Positions 22,412 to 33,437 of a stretch of DNA of 64,000 nucleotides are shown here, piece by piece. Under the pieces are notes generated by a model. It was not told the DNA's origin and searched no databases. It saw only the letters and a list, made by a program, of their open reading frames with translations. Each line of letters begins with the position of its first letter. Position 1 is the first letter of the stretch. The stretch lies in contig JBCAML010000015.1 in assembly GCA_038503075.1 (NCBI GenBank), forward strand, positions 124,001 to 188,000, read 5' to 3'. Origin of the DNA: Gyromitra esculenta (taxonomy: Eukaryota; Ascomycota; Pezizomycetes; Pezizales; Discinaceae). A program made the position numbers and the translations under genes.

Positions 22412-23228
22412 TTTCATGGATTGAATTAGGGAATGAATCGTGGCCTGGTTACTGGTTATATTGTGGTTTGAATGGTTGTACAATCTCTTTGTTGTTCGGT
22501 TATCTTTCAGGTATAGGATTTTACTAAGAAAAGTGGGGTATTTAAGCGATGGATTTCGGTCGTTCTTGTTCTTCTTGTTCTTTCTTTCTTAAGCGACGTT
22601 CTCGTTTCACCTGCTTGTATCTCAAGGGGCAGGTTTCTTGTCAAGCTCTCGAGTATCCCTCGAGATGAGCAGTGCTACTTGAGTGGGAAACCAACAGCGA
22701 GAGTGTATGCGGGGATTCTACAGGCTCTACGAGGGGGTCAAGTTATGATGACTTGAGGACGGCGACAGCGATGGGTTACAAGGTGTAACCGAGGATTGTA
22801 TTGTGAAATACACGAGTAAACAATAGAAGACGTTGCTTAAAGAAAGAAGAAGGAAAAGTACAAGATGAGGGGAAATCCTTGACATATCTGCGTTAACCCT
22901 TTCGATGACAAAGACATGACTCATTGTAACGAGAAACTCATAGAAACACAAAGAAAGACAACGAAACTTGACGACCGTGTACCCATGTACCTAACCGATT
23001 AACATAACATCCGTCCATGAAATTGTATCAAGTTATAATCTCACTTCGATTCTACTTCAGAATCATCGCTGTCACTGTGAACCACCGCAGATACTTCGCC
23101 TTGAAGTATATCCATCGTAGGACCTGTAGAAAACCCTGCACTCTTTGAACGTGTTGATACCTCGCTTAAGTAGCACTCCTCACCTTCGGGGATACCGAAG
23201 GGCTTAACTGAGAGACTCAACCATGAGA
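22412..23228 (+). repeat. E4 3' LTR (type A), split by a solo LTR-B
   Basis: Joined from 22412-22619 and 23028-23228. Ends CTCAACCATGAGA. Hairpin 3 here is CCTTCGG/CCGAAGG, restored by paired change compared with the mismatched 5' copy. Confidence 0.9.
22620..23022 (-). repeat. Solo LTR type B in E4 3' LTR
   Basis: 403 bp, TCTCAAGGGGCAGG to CGTCCATGAAA, perfect target duplication TTGTA at 22615-22619 and 23023-23027. A short internal deletion removes part of the TATA region. Confidence 0.92.
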
Positions 23229-25376
23229 GGCGTCCAGTTCAGCGGCTTCGTTTGATAAAGAAGCCGACAACAAACTTAGCTTAGGATCAATATTCTCTAT
23301 CTTTAACACCACTTGGCTCTGATGTGCCAATCTTTCATCCCCTTCCTTAGGGAGATCTCCTGATCTCCTAGTCAGCGCATCTGGTTTTCCTCCTTGGCTG
23401 CCTGGGCGGTAAGTGATCACAAAATCGAAGTGGGACAGGTATTCGGCCCATCTGGCTTGATGGCGATTGAGTTGTTTGGTACTCATACAGTACTCAAGGT
23501 TTTTGTGGTCACTAATGACGTCGATGGGGTGCTTGGAGCCTTCCAGTTCTGGGCGCCATTCTTCAAATACGCGAAGAATAGCGAGTAATTCCTTGTCGTA
23601 TATCTCGTAGTTACATTCAGCTGGTGAATGTTTCCTGGAGAAGAAAGCAACAGGGTGCAATACTCCGGCATCGCCGTACTGGGATAGTACGCCTCCGGAT
23701 ATGAAATCGGAAGCATCCGTTTCCACGATGATTTTTTTGTCAGGGTCAAAGTGGATGAGGATTGGGGGAGTAGTGAAGGCATGTTTCAGGTTTTCAAAGG
23801 CTATATCTGCTTCGACGCTCCATTCAAAGGTGATTCCTTTCTTTGTAAGAGCCATCAGCGGAGAAGCGAGCTTGGAGAATCCTAGGATGAATCGATGGTA
23901 GAAGTTGGCAAAACCTAAGAAGGCTTGAACATCCTTTATACTTTTTGGTGTTCCCCATTCCCGGACAGCCTTAAGTTTCTCCTCATCCATCTTAATGCTG
24001 TCAGGGGTAAGGATAAGGCCGAGGTACTTAGTAGTCTATACTTGGAACTCGCATTTTTCTGGATTCAGTAAGATGCCGTTGTCCTTGAGTGTCAGGAGGA
24101 CCTTTCGAACATGGGTCTGATGTTCGGCAAAGGTATCGCTGTAGATGAGAATGTCGTCTAGATATGCGGTACAAAAGATATCTAGATATTCCGTGAGACA
24201 GTCGTTCACAAAGCGTTGGAAGGTTCCCGGGGCATTAGTTAAGCCGAATGGCATGACCTGATATTCGTAGAGACCGTAGCGTGTGCGGAAGGTGGTTTTC
24301 CATTTATCTCCTTCTGCAATGCATATTTGGTGGTATCCGTCCCGAAGATCTAGTTTCGTGTACCATTGTGCTTTTGCTAGACGATCAAGAGTTTCTCGGA
24401 TGAGAGGGGAGGTATACCTATCTTTGACTGTGATCGCATACAGACCTCGATAATCCACGCATAGACGTAGGGAGCCATCGGCCTTTTTGACAAAAAGTAC
24501 CGGAGACCCGGCAGGCGAGGAGCTGGCGCGAATGAAACCTTTTTCAAGGTTATCCTCAATATACTTTTTTAGGACGATTAATTCTTCTCGGGACATCCCG
24601 TATAGAGGTCCGAAGGGGGCATCTTTTCCTTCCATCAATTGTATCTTGTGGTCATAAAAGCGGTGGGGAGGCAGTCCTTGGGCTTTCTTTTTATCGAACA
24701 TATCCAGAAAGTCGTGATATTCGGCGGGGATCCTTGCTTTCCATTCCTCTTTAGTGGTTTTGTCCTCTAGAATTCTGTTAATTTCGTAGAGAGACATAGC
24801 GAAGGCTTGCGAGGTACGTTTTCTGGTAAGGGTCCTGAAACTAGCAGCACCAATTAATGAAACGTTTAGTCTAGGAGGAGTAGGGATTGAGGGCGTGGAT
24901 ATAACGGGCAGGTGGGGAGCACAGCGGGTGGTGCAGAGTTTAGAGTTAAACTCAATGCGTTTATCGGCAAAGTGTAGGTGGACGTCATGATGGTTCATCC
25001 ATGGTATTCCCAACACGAGGGGGTAATGCCCGAGTTGGGTTACAAAACAGAGGGCTTGTTCTTGGTGTTGTTCGATGGATAAGTTGATATTGGCGATATG
25101 GGTTATATCTCCTGAAGCAACAGTACGACCGTCGATTACTTCAAGTTGTCGGGGTGTCTTGAGAGGAGAGAGTGGCAGGGAATGGTGACTCGCAAAATTA
25201 TTGTCAATGAATGCAAATCCAGAGGCTCCAGTGTCTAGTAAAGCGTGTGTTTTGATGATTTTATTGCTATGGGAAATATTGCACGAAACTACAAAATGTT
25301 AAATCCAATTGATCATCGCTATACCGGAAACTGAAAACCCAGAAATTGAAAATGCAGACAAAGGAAAAGAAATTGG

Positions 25377-25421
25377 AACCAAGGCAGGGTCACTGATCAG
25401 CCTTGGTTGGACTAGTTTAAA
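25377..25421 (-). promoter_or_regulatory. E2 gag-pol -1 frameshift signal
   Basis: On the minus strand TTTAAAC (25421-25415) is followed by TAG (25414-25412) and the stem AACCAAGG (25408-25401) with CCTTGGTT (25384-25377). Same design as E3 and E4. Confidence 0.78.
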
Positions 25422-25742
25422 GCCTCATTTGAGGCGCTTGCGGATTCCAAAGCAAAAAACTGAGGGGGGAGAGGTGGTGGTGGTAAAGAGGAGGCCGGAG
25501 GTGTGCGGCTAGCGGGTGGTGCGGTGAGAGCCCCTCTCATTGTGGGTTTCTTTGGGGCGGAAGGGCAATTGGCATAGGAATGGTTGGGGGCGGAGCAAAA
25601 CATACATTTACCGGTGGAACGGCGCCATTGTTTCTCTTCTTCCGATAGCTTCCTCCTGCCATTGACCATAGTGTATCTTTGGTCCTGGGGGGGGCGAGAA
25701 AGGTTACTGGTACGTCCGAAGGAGAGATCCATAGGAGCCAGG

Positions 25743-26564
25743 TCTCACGGTTGAGTCCCTTGTTTAAGCCCTTCGGTATCGGAGGTGAGCAATGTTTCAT
25801 GGATGGATGTTTCGTTGGTTGCTTGGATGTATGGGTACATGGTTGTCACGTTTCGCTGTTGTTCTTTATGTTTCTATGGGTTTCCTATTGCAATGAGTCA
25901 TGTCTTTGTCATCGAAGGAGTCGGAACGCGGTATATAAGCGAAGGGACTCCCCCTCTTGTTGTACTTTTCCTTCTTTGCAACGACGTCTTCTATGGTATA
26001 CTCATTGTGTATCGCTCAAATACAAAACCCAGATTACACCTCGTAATCTTTCGCCGTCGCCGCTTTCAAGTCATCATAACTTGAACCATTGGTAGAGCCT
26101 GTAGAATCCTCGCACCTTCTCCTGCTGTTAGTTTCTCGTTCAAGTAGCACTGCTTATCTCGGGGGATACCTGAGAGCTTGACGAGAACCTCGCTCCTTGA
26201 GAGCAGTCTTCTTAAGCGAGGTATCAACACGTTCAAAGAGTGCAGGGTTTTCTACAGGTCCTACGATGGATATACTTCAAGGCGAAGTATCTGCGGTGGT
26301 TCACAGTGACAGCGATGATTCTGAAGTAGAATCGAAGTGAGATTATAACTTGATACAAGAGAAGTGAAACGAGAACGTTGCTAAAAGAAAAGAAGAAGAA
26401 GGTACAATGACAACTAGAATCCGTCTCTTAAATACCCCACTTTCATTACTCCAAGACGCATACCCGAACATAACCGAACAACAACAAAGACATTATTTAC
26501 CCTAACCGAAACCATTACAACCAACACATTGTCCCCAACCCGTTATCCGTTTTCATCCGTGAAA
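25743..26564 (-). repeat. Solo LTR type A in E2 gag, itself split by LTR-B
   Basis: Target duplication CCAGG at 25738-25742 and 26565-26569. TCTCACGGTTGAG to CATCCGTGAAA, with the LTR-B at 25795-26202 in between. Its third hairpin is cut down (a few bases are missing in CGGTATCGGAGG). Confidence 0.91.
25795..26202 (+). repeat. Solo LTR type B inside a solo LTR-A
   Basis: 408 bp, TTTCATGGATGG to CTCCTTGAGA, the only B copy in plus orientation. Left GCAAT and right GCAGT look like a duplication with one change. TATATAAG box at about 25932. Hairpin 3 is TCTCGGG/CCTGAGA with a G-T wobble. Four layers (E1, E2, LTR-A, LTR-B) are stacked here. Confidence 0.9.
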
Positions 26565-27579
26565 CCAGGCCACCTGGTACGAACGATGAGGCAGGGACAA
26601 AAGGGGTCATTGCATTATTTGGGGCGCTAAATTGTCCCATGCTATCGCGAGCGTTTCCTCGTTTCTCTGCCTTTCGTGCTCGGATGCGATTGTCCATTCG
26701 GGTGAGGACAAGCACCATGTCGTTAAGGGTGGCAGGGGTAGCAGTGGCAAAGACCATGGCTTCCTTTAACTCTTCGGACATACCATGTTCGAGGGCATCC
26801 ATTTTTGAATTCTCATCGAAATTGAGCTGTCCCATGATACGTTGGAAGTCTGCCAAATACGCCGAGAAGTCTTGTTTTCCTTGACGGAGTTGATGTAGCT
26901 CCCGTCGAGCGGTACCGGTGGGGTCAGGGTCTCCAAAGGCTGTTTCTAAGACAGCGATGAGGGCAGCGGCGTTGGTCCAAGTAGTGAGACCGGAGGGGAG
27001 TACTGTGTGGCGGACTTGTTCGAGAGCTGCTTCTTCCAGGCGATTGATGGTGTAAAGTATCATTGTATTCTCATCAGCGAATCTGTCTCGGTTGACAGCG
27101 AGTTTGGAGCGGAGCTGGAGGACGAAGCCGGGGAGTTTAGCTCGGCTTCCGTCGAACTTTTCAGGATCCGGCATTCGTTCAGAGCGATGGTTTGTGGTTG
27201 CCGGAGGTGGGGGGGTGGCCGTAAGGTTTGGTGGAGCTGGAGGGGCTTGGTTGATGGTTCTGGCTTCATTGCGTTCCTGCCGTAGTCTCTCAATGAGTTC
27301 TGCGGCTTCGGTGACTCGCTGATCTTGTTGTACAGCGTGTCAGGTCGCATTGTCTGCTTGGATTTTCACGGTATTGAGTTTTATTTCCAATTCCTGTGTA
27401 TTCTCCTGCAGGGCGTCGATCTGATCCTCTAAGGCCTGATTAAGGTCTCGGAGTTGATTGTAGAGTTCGACGGGGTCATTTCGGTATGCCTGGGCGAAAG
27501 CTTTGTTTGTGGGGAAGCGTTGCGTGGCAACAGCGGCTCCTTCAGAGGAGGATGCGACGGGGGCGGGGGAGCTCACGAT

Positions 27580-27985
27580 TTTCATGGATTAAGGATTGGA
27601 TATAGGGCTAGGGTTCGAGTATATGGTTGTTGAGCTTTTCCGTTGCTAGATAATGTTATTGTAGTTCGGGTGTTATCGGCTATTGGGTTATGTTGGGTAA
27701 AAGTGAGGTATTTAAGTGAAGGATTTTGTTTGTTCTTCGTACTTTCTTTCTTCTCTTTCCTAAGCAACCTTCTCGTTTCACTTCTGCTGTATCCGTTATA
27801 ATTCCACTTCGATTCTACGCCAGAATCACTCGTTGCGTGAAGCATCGCCGATCTTCGCTTGAAGTATACGACCGTAGAGGACCTGTAGACTATACCGCAC
27901 TCTTCGAACGTATTGGTTTCTCGCTTAAGTAGCACTGCTCACCTTCAGGGATACTGAAGGGCTTAACGAGAAGCCATCCGTGAGA
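27580..27985 (+). repeat. Solo LTR type A at the E2 gag start codon
   Basis: 406 bp, TTTCATGGATTAAG to CATCCGTGAGA. Target duplication ACGAT/ATGAT (27575-27579, 27986-27990) differs by one transition. The complement ATCAT followed by G is the original gag start context, so the insertion fell on the start codon. Confidence 0.9.
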
Positions 27986-28172
27986 ATGATCTAGGTTTGT
28001 TGCACGGAAGGGAGTTGGTGCGTAGGTAGTGTTGGTCGAGCCACGCAGGGGTGACTTCCGTGATTGTTTGAGGTTTTCGGGGTATTAATCAGGGGAAAAC
28101 TTGCAGGATGGATTGGCGAATCCAAGTAACAAGTTCCATTAAGGGGCGTCGAGGGAGGAGGTGTAGAGGAGG

Positions 28173-28183
28173 AAGCAACGTAA
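28173..28183 (-). other. E2 primer binding site, self-complementary type
   Basis: Minus-strand TTACGTTGCTT adjoining the 5' LTR of E2, identical to E1, E3 and E4. About 170 bases of untranslated leader follow on the minus strand before the solo LTR at the gag start. Confidence 0.7.
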
Positions 28184-28589
28184 TCTCACGGTATGACGCT
28201 GTTTAAGCGCCGATGTATCACGAAGGTGAGCAGAATCTTAAGTGAAAAGGTCAAGCGACAAGGTATACGATGTTTCTACAGGTCTCTACGGGGTCTAACT
28301 CAGAGCGAGTTAAGTAGAGGGTTTTCACAGTGACGACGACAGCGAGGATTCTGAGATAGAATCGAGATGGTATTAAACTGATACAGCAGAAGTAAAGTAA
28401 GAACGTTGCTTAAAGGAAGAAGAGAAAAGAATACAAGACGACCAAAATCCTTCCCTTAAATACCCCGCTTTGTCATCCCATAACTCATTACTGAAGCCTA
28501 ACCGAACAACAAAGACATTATAGAACCCATTACCCATTACAACTTTTAATACCCGAACCCTAACCCATCAGTCTAGTTAATCCGTGAAA
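28184..28589 (-). repeat. E2 5' LTR (type A)
   Basis: 406 bp, plus-strand TCTCACGGTATGACG to TAATCCGTGAAA. The third hairpin is damaged here (CGATGTATCACGAAGG) while it is intact in the 3' LTR. Confidence 0.91.
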
Positions 28590-29167
28590 CACCCACTGTG
28601 CCCCTCACTCACCCGTTGTATCCACACCTTCGATCCCTGCCCCCCCTAGGTTAAACATGTCATTTATTGGTGTCGCTAGTTTTAGAACTCTCACCAGAAA
28701 ACGAACCTCCCAAGCGTATGCCATGTCGCTCTACGAGATTAATAAAATCTTAGACAACAAAACGACCAAGGAAAAATGGAAATCAACATCTTATCAGTAC
28801 GCGATTTTAACGACATGTTTGGCAAAAGTAAAGCCCAAGGCCTACCCCCTCGCCGATCTTATGACCACCAAATTCAACTCCAAGAAGGAAAAGACGCCCC
28901 ATTTGGACCGCTGTACGGAATGTCCCGTGAAGAACTTATTGTCTTGAAAAAATACATCGAGGACAATTTAGAGAAAGGATTTATCCGTGCCAGTTCTTCC
29001 CCTGCAGGGTCCCCCGTCCTCTTTGTTAAGAAGGCTGATGGCTCTTTACGACTATGTGTTGACTACCGAGGCCTAAACGCCATTACAGTCAAAGACCGCT
29101 ATACCTCTCCTCTCATTCGAGAAACGCTCGATCGATTAGCGAAAGCGCAATGGTATACGAAGCTAGA

Positions 29168-29585
29168 TCTCACGGTTGTGCTTCGAGTTAAGCCCTTCAG
29201 TATCCCTGAAGGTGAGGAGTGCTACTTAATCAAAGGTACAACACGTTCAAAAAGTGCAGTGTTTCTACAAGTTCTACGAAGGTCTATCTCAAGGCGAAAT
29301 AAGTGCAGCGAGGTAGACAGCGACAGCGAGGGTTCTGAGGTAGAACCGAGATGGTATTTGATAGTTACAGTAGAAGGTAACGAGAATGTTGCTTAAGGAA
29401 AGAATAAGAAAGAATACAAAGACGACTAAAATCCTTCACTTAAATACCCCGCTTTCCCGTAACACAAGCCAACAACCCGGCCACAACCGAAACGTAACCG
29501 AACAACAAAGCCATTATACCCAAGGAAATTCTCTGTAAACACCAATCCCTTCGTCCTAACCTATTACCCGGTTTCATCTGTGAAA
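29168..29585 (-). repeat. Solo LTR type A in E1 RT
   Basis: 418 bp, perfect target duplication CTAGA at 29163-29167 and 29586-29590. It belongs to the same subtype as the E3 LTRs (same 5' sequence CCGGGTAATAGG in complement). Confidence 0.93.
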
Positions 29586-29619
29586 CTAGACCTCCGTGAC
29601 GGTTACCACCAAGTACGTA

Positions 29620-30023
29620 TCTCGAGGCGAGGTTTATCTTCAAGCTCTCAGGTATCCCCGAGATAAGCAGTGCTTCTTGAAGGAAAACTAGCGAAAAGAG
29701 AGTTTTGCGAGGTTCCACGGGCTCTGCAATTGATCAAGTATAGAGGACTTGAGGACGGCGACAGCGTAAGGTTATGAGGTATAACCGAGGTTTGTATTTG
29801 CAAAATACAAGAGTGTACTATAGAAGACGTTGCTTAAAGAGAAAAGAGAAAAAGTACAACAAGAGGGGAAAACCCTTCGCTTATATACCCATAATCCATC
29901 TCTTTGATGACAAACGCATGACTCATTGTAACGGAAACCAAGGGAAACGTATCGAACAATAACAAAGCAACACGATCAAACATCCATACCATCCATTAGG
30001 CGACCTAACAACCATCCATGAAA
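29620..30023 (-). repeat. Solo LTR type B in E1 RT
   Basis: 404 bp, TCTCGAGGCGAGG to CCATCCATGAAA, target duplication ACGTA at 29615-29619 and 30024-30028, only 34 bases from the neighbouring solo LTR-A. Confidence 0.92.
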
Positions 30024-31883
30024 ACGTATTGCCGAGGGAGATGAATGGAAGACAGCCTTCCGGACCCGATATGGTTTATACGAGTATCAGGTCATGCCAT
30101 TCGGCCTGACCAACGCCCCTGGAACGTTCCAACGCTTCGTGAACGACTGCCTCACTGAATATTTGGACATCTTCTGCACTGCCTACCTGGATGATATCCT
30201 TATTTACAGCGATACCTTTGCCGAACATCAGATCCACGTCCGAAAGGTTCTCCAAACACTCAAAGACAATGACATCCTGTTGAAGCCGGAAAAATGTGAA
30301 TTTGAGGTACAAACTACGAAGTATTTGGGTCTCATCCTCACCCCCGATGGCATCAAGATGGACGAGGAAAAGCTTAAAGCCGTCCGAGAATGGGGAACAC
30401 CCAGAAGCGTTAAAGACGTCCAAGCCTTCCTAGGTTTCGCCAACTTTTACCGTCGGTTTATGCTAGGATTCTCCAAGCTCGCCTCACCCCTCACGGCACT
30501 TACAAAAAAAGGGATCATCTTCGAATGGACTGTTGAGGCAGATATTGCTTTTGAAAATCTCAAATATGCCTTTACCACTGCCCCTATCCTCATTCATTTT
30601 GACCCCGATAAAAAGATCATTGTAGAAACAGATGCCTCCAATTTTGTATCCGGAGTCATCCTATCTCAATACGATGACAACAGCATCTTGCATCCAGTAG
30701 CATTCTTCTCAAAGAAACATTCCCCTGCTGAATGCAATTACGAAATTTATGATAAGGAACTGCTGGCAATTATTCGAGTTTTCGAAGAATGGCGTCCCGA
30801 ATTAGAAGGATAAAAACACCCCATCAATGTGATCAGCGATCATAAAAACCTTGAGTATTTTATGAGTACTAAACAGCTAAACCGCTGCCAAGCACGATGG
30901 GCTGAATACCTCTCTCGCTTCGATTTCGTGATTACATACCGACCAGGCACTCAAGGAGGAAAGCCCGATACATTGACCAGGAGATCAGGAGATCTCCCCA
31001 AGGAAGGGGATGAAAGATTGGCGCATCAAAGCCAAGTGGTACTAAAAAAGGAGAATATCGACCCTAAGATAAGTTTGTTGTCGGCTTCTTTGTCAAATGA
31101 AGCCGCTGAATTGGACGCCCCCCTTTTTAAACTCTTTCAAGAAGGGTATATTACTGACAAATTCCTGGAAAAGATACTTGAGGCGTTGAAGAATAAAGAG
31201 CAGCAATCCAAGGAAATCACCCTAAACGAATGCAGTAATGATAATGACCTACTACGCTACCGGGATTGCCTCTATGTTCCCAATCTTGATTCTCTCCGAC
31301 TTGAACTTATTCGAAGACACCACGATACCCCAGCGGCAGGCCATCCAGGACGCGACAAAACCTTCGAACTTTTAGCCCGAAGTTTTTATTGGCCAAAGAT
31401 GTGAGAATCAGTCAGTCGATATGTACGAAACTGCCACACCTGTCAAAGAGCCAAACCAAATACCCAACGAACCCAAGGCGTCCTCCGCCCCCTACCAATT
31501 CCTAATCATCCCTGGCAAGAGATATCGATGGACTTCGTCACAGGCCTCCCAGAATCTAATGGTTATGACGCTATTATTGTTGTTGTCGACCGACTATCAA
31601 AGATGCGACACCTAATCCCATGCAATACTACGGTTAATTCCCGAGATGTAGCTGATCTCTATCTACAATATATCTGGAAGCTACACGGATTACCTACACA
31701 TGTCACCTCCGATCGGGGCACCCAGTTTACTGCTCATTTTTGGAAGGAACTTTGCAAACGACTTGGAATTCAAGCTCGGATGTCTACAGCCTTTCATCCG
31801 GAAACCGATGGACAAACGGAACGGCTAAATGCGGTCATGGAGCAATACTTGCGCTCCTACGTATCCTATCAACAGAATGATTG

Positions 31884-32291
31884 TCTCAAGGAGCGGGTTT
31901 CTTGTCAAGCTCTCGAGTATCCCTCGAGATGAGCAGTGCTACTTGAGTAGGAAACCAACAGCGAGAGTGTGTACGGAGATTCTACAGGCTCTACGAGGAG
32001 GTCAAGTTATGATGACTTGAGGGCAGCGACAGCGATAGGTTACGAGGTGTAACCGAGGATTGTATTGTGAAATACACGAGTAGACTATAGAAGACGTTGC
32101 TTAAGGAAAGAAGAAGAAAAAGCGCAACAAGAGGGGAATTCCCTTCGCTTATATACCACATTTCAACTCTTCCGATGACAAAGATCTGACTCATGATAAC
32201 AGAAACCTAAAGAAACGAAAGGAACACCGATGTGACACAACAACCACTAACCCCTGTTTCTAACCAACCAACGAAACATCCATCCATGAAA
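31884..32291 (-). repeat. Solo LTR type B in E1 integrase
   Basis: 408 bp, target duplication GATTG at 31879-31883 and 32292-32296. Nearly identical to the copy at 15879-16286. Confidence 0.93.
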
Positions 32292-33022
32292 GATTGGAGT
32301 AAATGGTTGCCAATGGCCGAGTTCTCCGCAAATAACCAGGAATCGGCCAGTACTAAAGTCTCTCCCTTCTTCGCCAATTACGGTTATCATCCTCGTTTTG
32401 ATACTACCTTCCTCCCCATTCTGAATACATCTCAAAGCTTAGATGCTGCTTTGTTCAGCCAAAACATGCAAGAGTTATACGACTATCTAAGGACGCAAAT
32501 AAAAACGGCCCAAGACATCCAGGAGACCGCAACAAATAAGCACCGAATCCCAGCCCCAGCCTATCAAATCGACGACCAAGTCTTCATTTCAATGAAGAAT
32601 ATCAGGACCGTGCGTCACACCAAAAAACTAGACTGGAAATGGATGGGACCTTATTCGGTCAAGAAAGTCGTATCCCCCTTTGCTTATGAGATTGATCTCC
32701 CTGCGTCAGTCAAGTATCACCCTGTTTTTCATGTTTCCTTATTGAAACCTGCTGCCAACAATTTCCTACCTGGACAAGTTATACCTCCGCCTGCTTCCGT
32801 GATAGTTAATGAACAAGAAGAGTATTTTATTGAAAAAATCCTCGAACAAAGAAGTTATCGCGGACGATTACAATACCTTGTCGAGTGGACCGGATATGCT
32901 CATCCCACCTGGAAACCGGCGGAAGACCTTCAAGAAACCACTGCTCTCAAGATGTTCTTAAACCAGACGACTGCCACTGCTCCTAGTATTTGCAGGAGCT
33001 CACGCCTGAGAGGGGGAGCTAC

Positions 33023-33432
33023 TTTCACGGATGAAGTGAAGTGATGGGTTAGGGTTCGGGTAGTGATGGATGCAACGGATGATGGGTTTTCATAATGTCT
33101 TTGTTGTTCAGCTGCGTTTCGGTTATGAGTCACGAGAGGGACCGAGGGATATATAAGGAATGGATCTTAGACGGTTGTTGTGGTTTTCTTCTCTTTTCTT
33201 TAAGCAACGTTCTTACTTTACTTCTACTGTATTATTTTAATACTACCTCGATTCTACCTCAGAATCCCCGCAGTCACTGTCGTTGAGAAAACTCTTATAC
33301 TTAACTCGTCTTGAGTTAGACCCCGTAGGACCTGTAGAAACATCGTGACTCTTGTCGCTTGACCTCTCGCTTAAGTAGCACTGCTCACCTTCAGGGATAC
33401 TGAAGGGCTTAACGAGGGATCAAACCGTGAGA
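33023..33432 (+). repeat. E1 3' LTR (type A)
   Basis: 410 bp, TTTCACGGATGAAG to AACCGTGAGA, with TATATAAG and AAGCAACGTT intact, followed by the target duplication ATAAT. Confidence 0.93.
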
Positions 33433-33437
33433 ATAAT

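Larger units (their letters stand above)
15603..23228 (+). mobile_element. E4: chromovirus inserted in E2 pol
   Basis: The 5' LTR is 15603-16423 and the 3' LTR 22412-23228, each split by a solo LTR-B (about 408-409 bp without it). Perfect target duplication GGCGT is at 15598-15602 and 23229-23233. Two solo LTR-A copies are inside (19176-19618, 21284-21676). The bare length is about 5.96 kb. The LTR starts TTTCATGG and not TTTCACGG. Purine tract at 22399-22407. The LTRs differ more than those of E3, so E4 is older. Confidence 0.93.
6944..25418 (-). pseudogene. E2 pol, in fragments
   Basis: Read on the minus strand: protease about 25300-25020 (imperfect at the start of the frame); RT 25016-24036 with VDYRGLY and YLDD; RNase H 24033-23229 and 15602-15470; integrase 15465-14482 with HHCC (RHHD..GHPG..CHIC) and D,D,E residues ([22 protein letters not shown]); chromodomain 7330-6957. 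The frame is cut by E4 (between RNase H and integrase) and E3 (after GPY/F, within the motif KWMGPY). One TAG near 24036 replaces a Gln codon (CAG to TAG). Otherwise this copy is well preserved. It ends inside its 3' LTR at 6944. Confidence 0.88.
25412..27576 (-). pseudogene. E2 gag, split by a solo LTR
   Basis: The N-terminal part is 27576-26565 and the C-terminal part 25742-25412 (zinc knuckle KCMFCSAPNHSYANC), separated by solo LTR-A 25743-26564. The start codon reads GTG (in GTGAGCTCCCCC) where E1 and E4 have ATG. The site is altered at the junction with the solo LTR at 27580. One TGA lies near 27341 within the coiled-coil region. Confidence 0.87.
6547..28589 (-). mobile_element. E2: Ty3/Gypsy chromovirus inserted in E1, minus strand
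   Basis: Full-length element in reverse orientation. Its 3' LTR is 6547-6956 and its 5' LTR 28184-28589. Target duplication CACCC is at 6542-6546 and 28590-28594, inside the E1 pol linker. It contains E3 (7331-14476), E4 (15603-23228), solo LTR-A 25743-26564 and solo LTR-A 27580-27985. Without them it is about 6.0 kb. The purine tract is at 6961-6971 (complement) and the primer site at 28173-28181 (complement). Confidence 0.92.
5098..33044 (+). pseudogene. E1 pol, in fragments (protease, RT, RNase H, integrase, chromodomain)
   Basis: The pol frame lies in pieces: 5098-5223, 6169-6546 (protease and start of the linker, PLVLGIPWMN), 28590-29167 (RT N-terminal half, VDYRGLN), 29586-29619, 30024-31883 (RT YLDD motif, RNase H, HHCC zinc finger and DD part of integrase) and 32292-33044 (integrase end, GPY/F motif and chromodomain YLVEWTGYAHPTW). 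Besides the insertions it has TAA at 30811-30813 in the RNase H region, TGA near 31402 in the integrase zinc finger, and a frameshift near 28770. The C-terminus reads across the purine tract into the 3' LTR and stops at 33044. It is not functional. Confidence 0.88.
2905..33432 (+). mobile_element. E1: outermost Ty3/Gypsy chromovirus, interrupted by nested insertions
   Basis: LTR retrotransposon with 5' LTR 2905-3730 (split) and 3' LTR 33023-33432. The target duplication ATAAT lies at 2900-2904 and 33433-33437. Both LTRs measure 410 bp once the inserted solo LTR is removed. Removing six direct insertions (solo LTR-B 3236-3646, TG..CA LTR 5224-6168, element E2 6547-28589, solo LTR-A 29168-29585, solo LTR-B 29620-30023, solo LTR-B 31884-32291) leaves about 5.87 kb. 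The order is LTR, primer site, gag, protease, RT, RNase H, integrase, chromodomain, purine tract (33008-33018), LTR. It is the oldest layer and its genes carry several stop codons and a frameshift. Confidence 0.92.

Noticed and set aside
6547..32291. Repeated roughly 410-bp inserts in coding sequence considered as introner elements or structured introns
   Set aside because: They carry TATA boxes, 5-bp target duplications and identical relatives as LTR pairs around gag-pol; they also interrupt both strands, so they are solo LTRs and not introns.
2905..33432. Possible CRISPR-like or satellite array from the many near-identical repeats
   Set aside because: Spacing is irregular, units are LTRs with target duplications, and the organism is a eukaryote.
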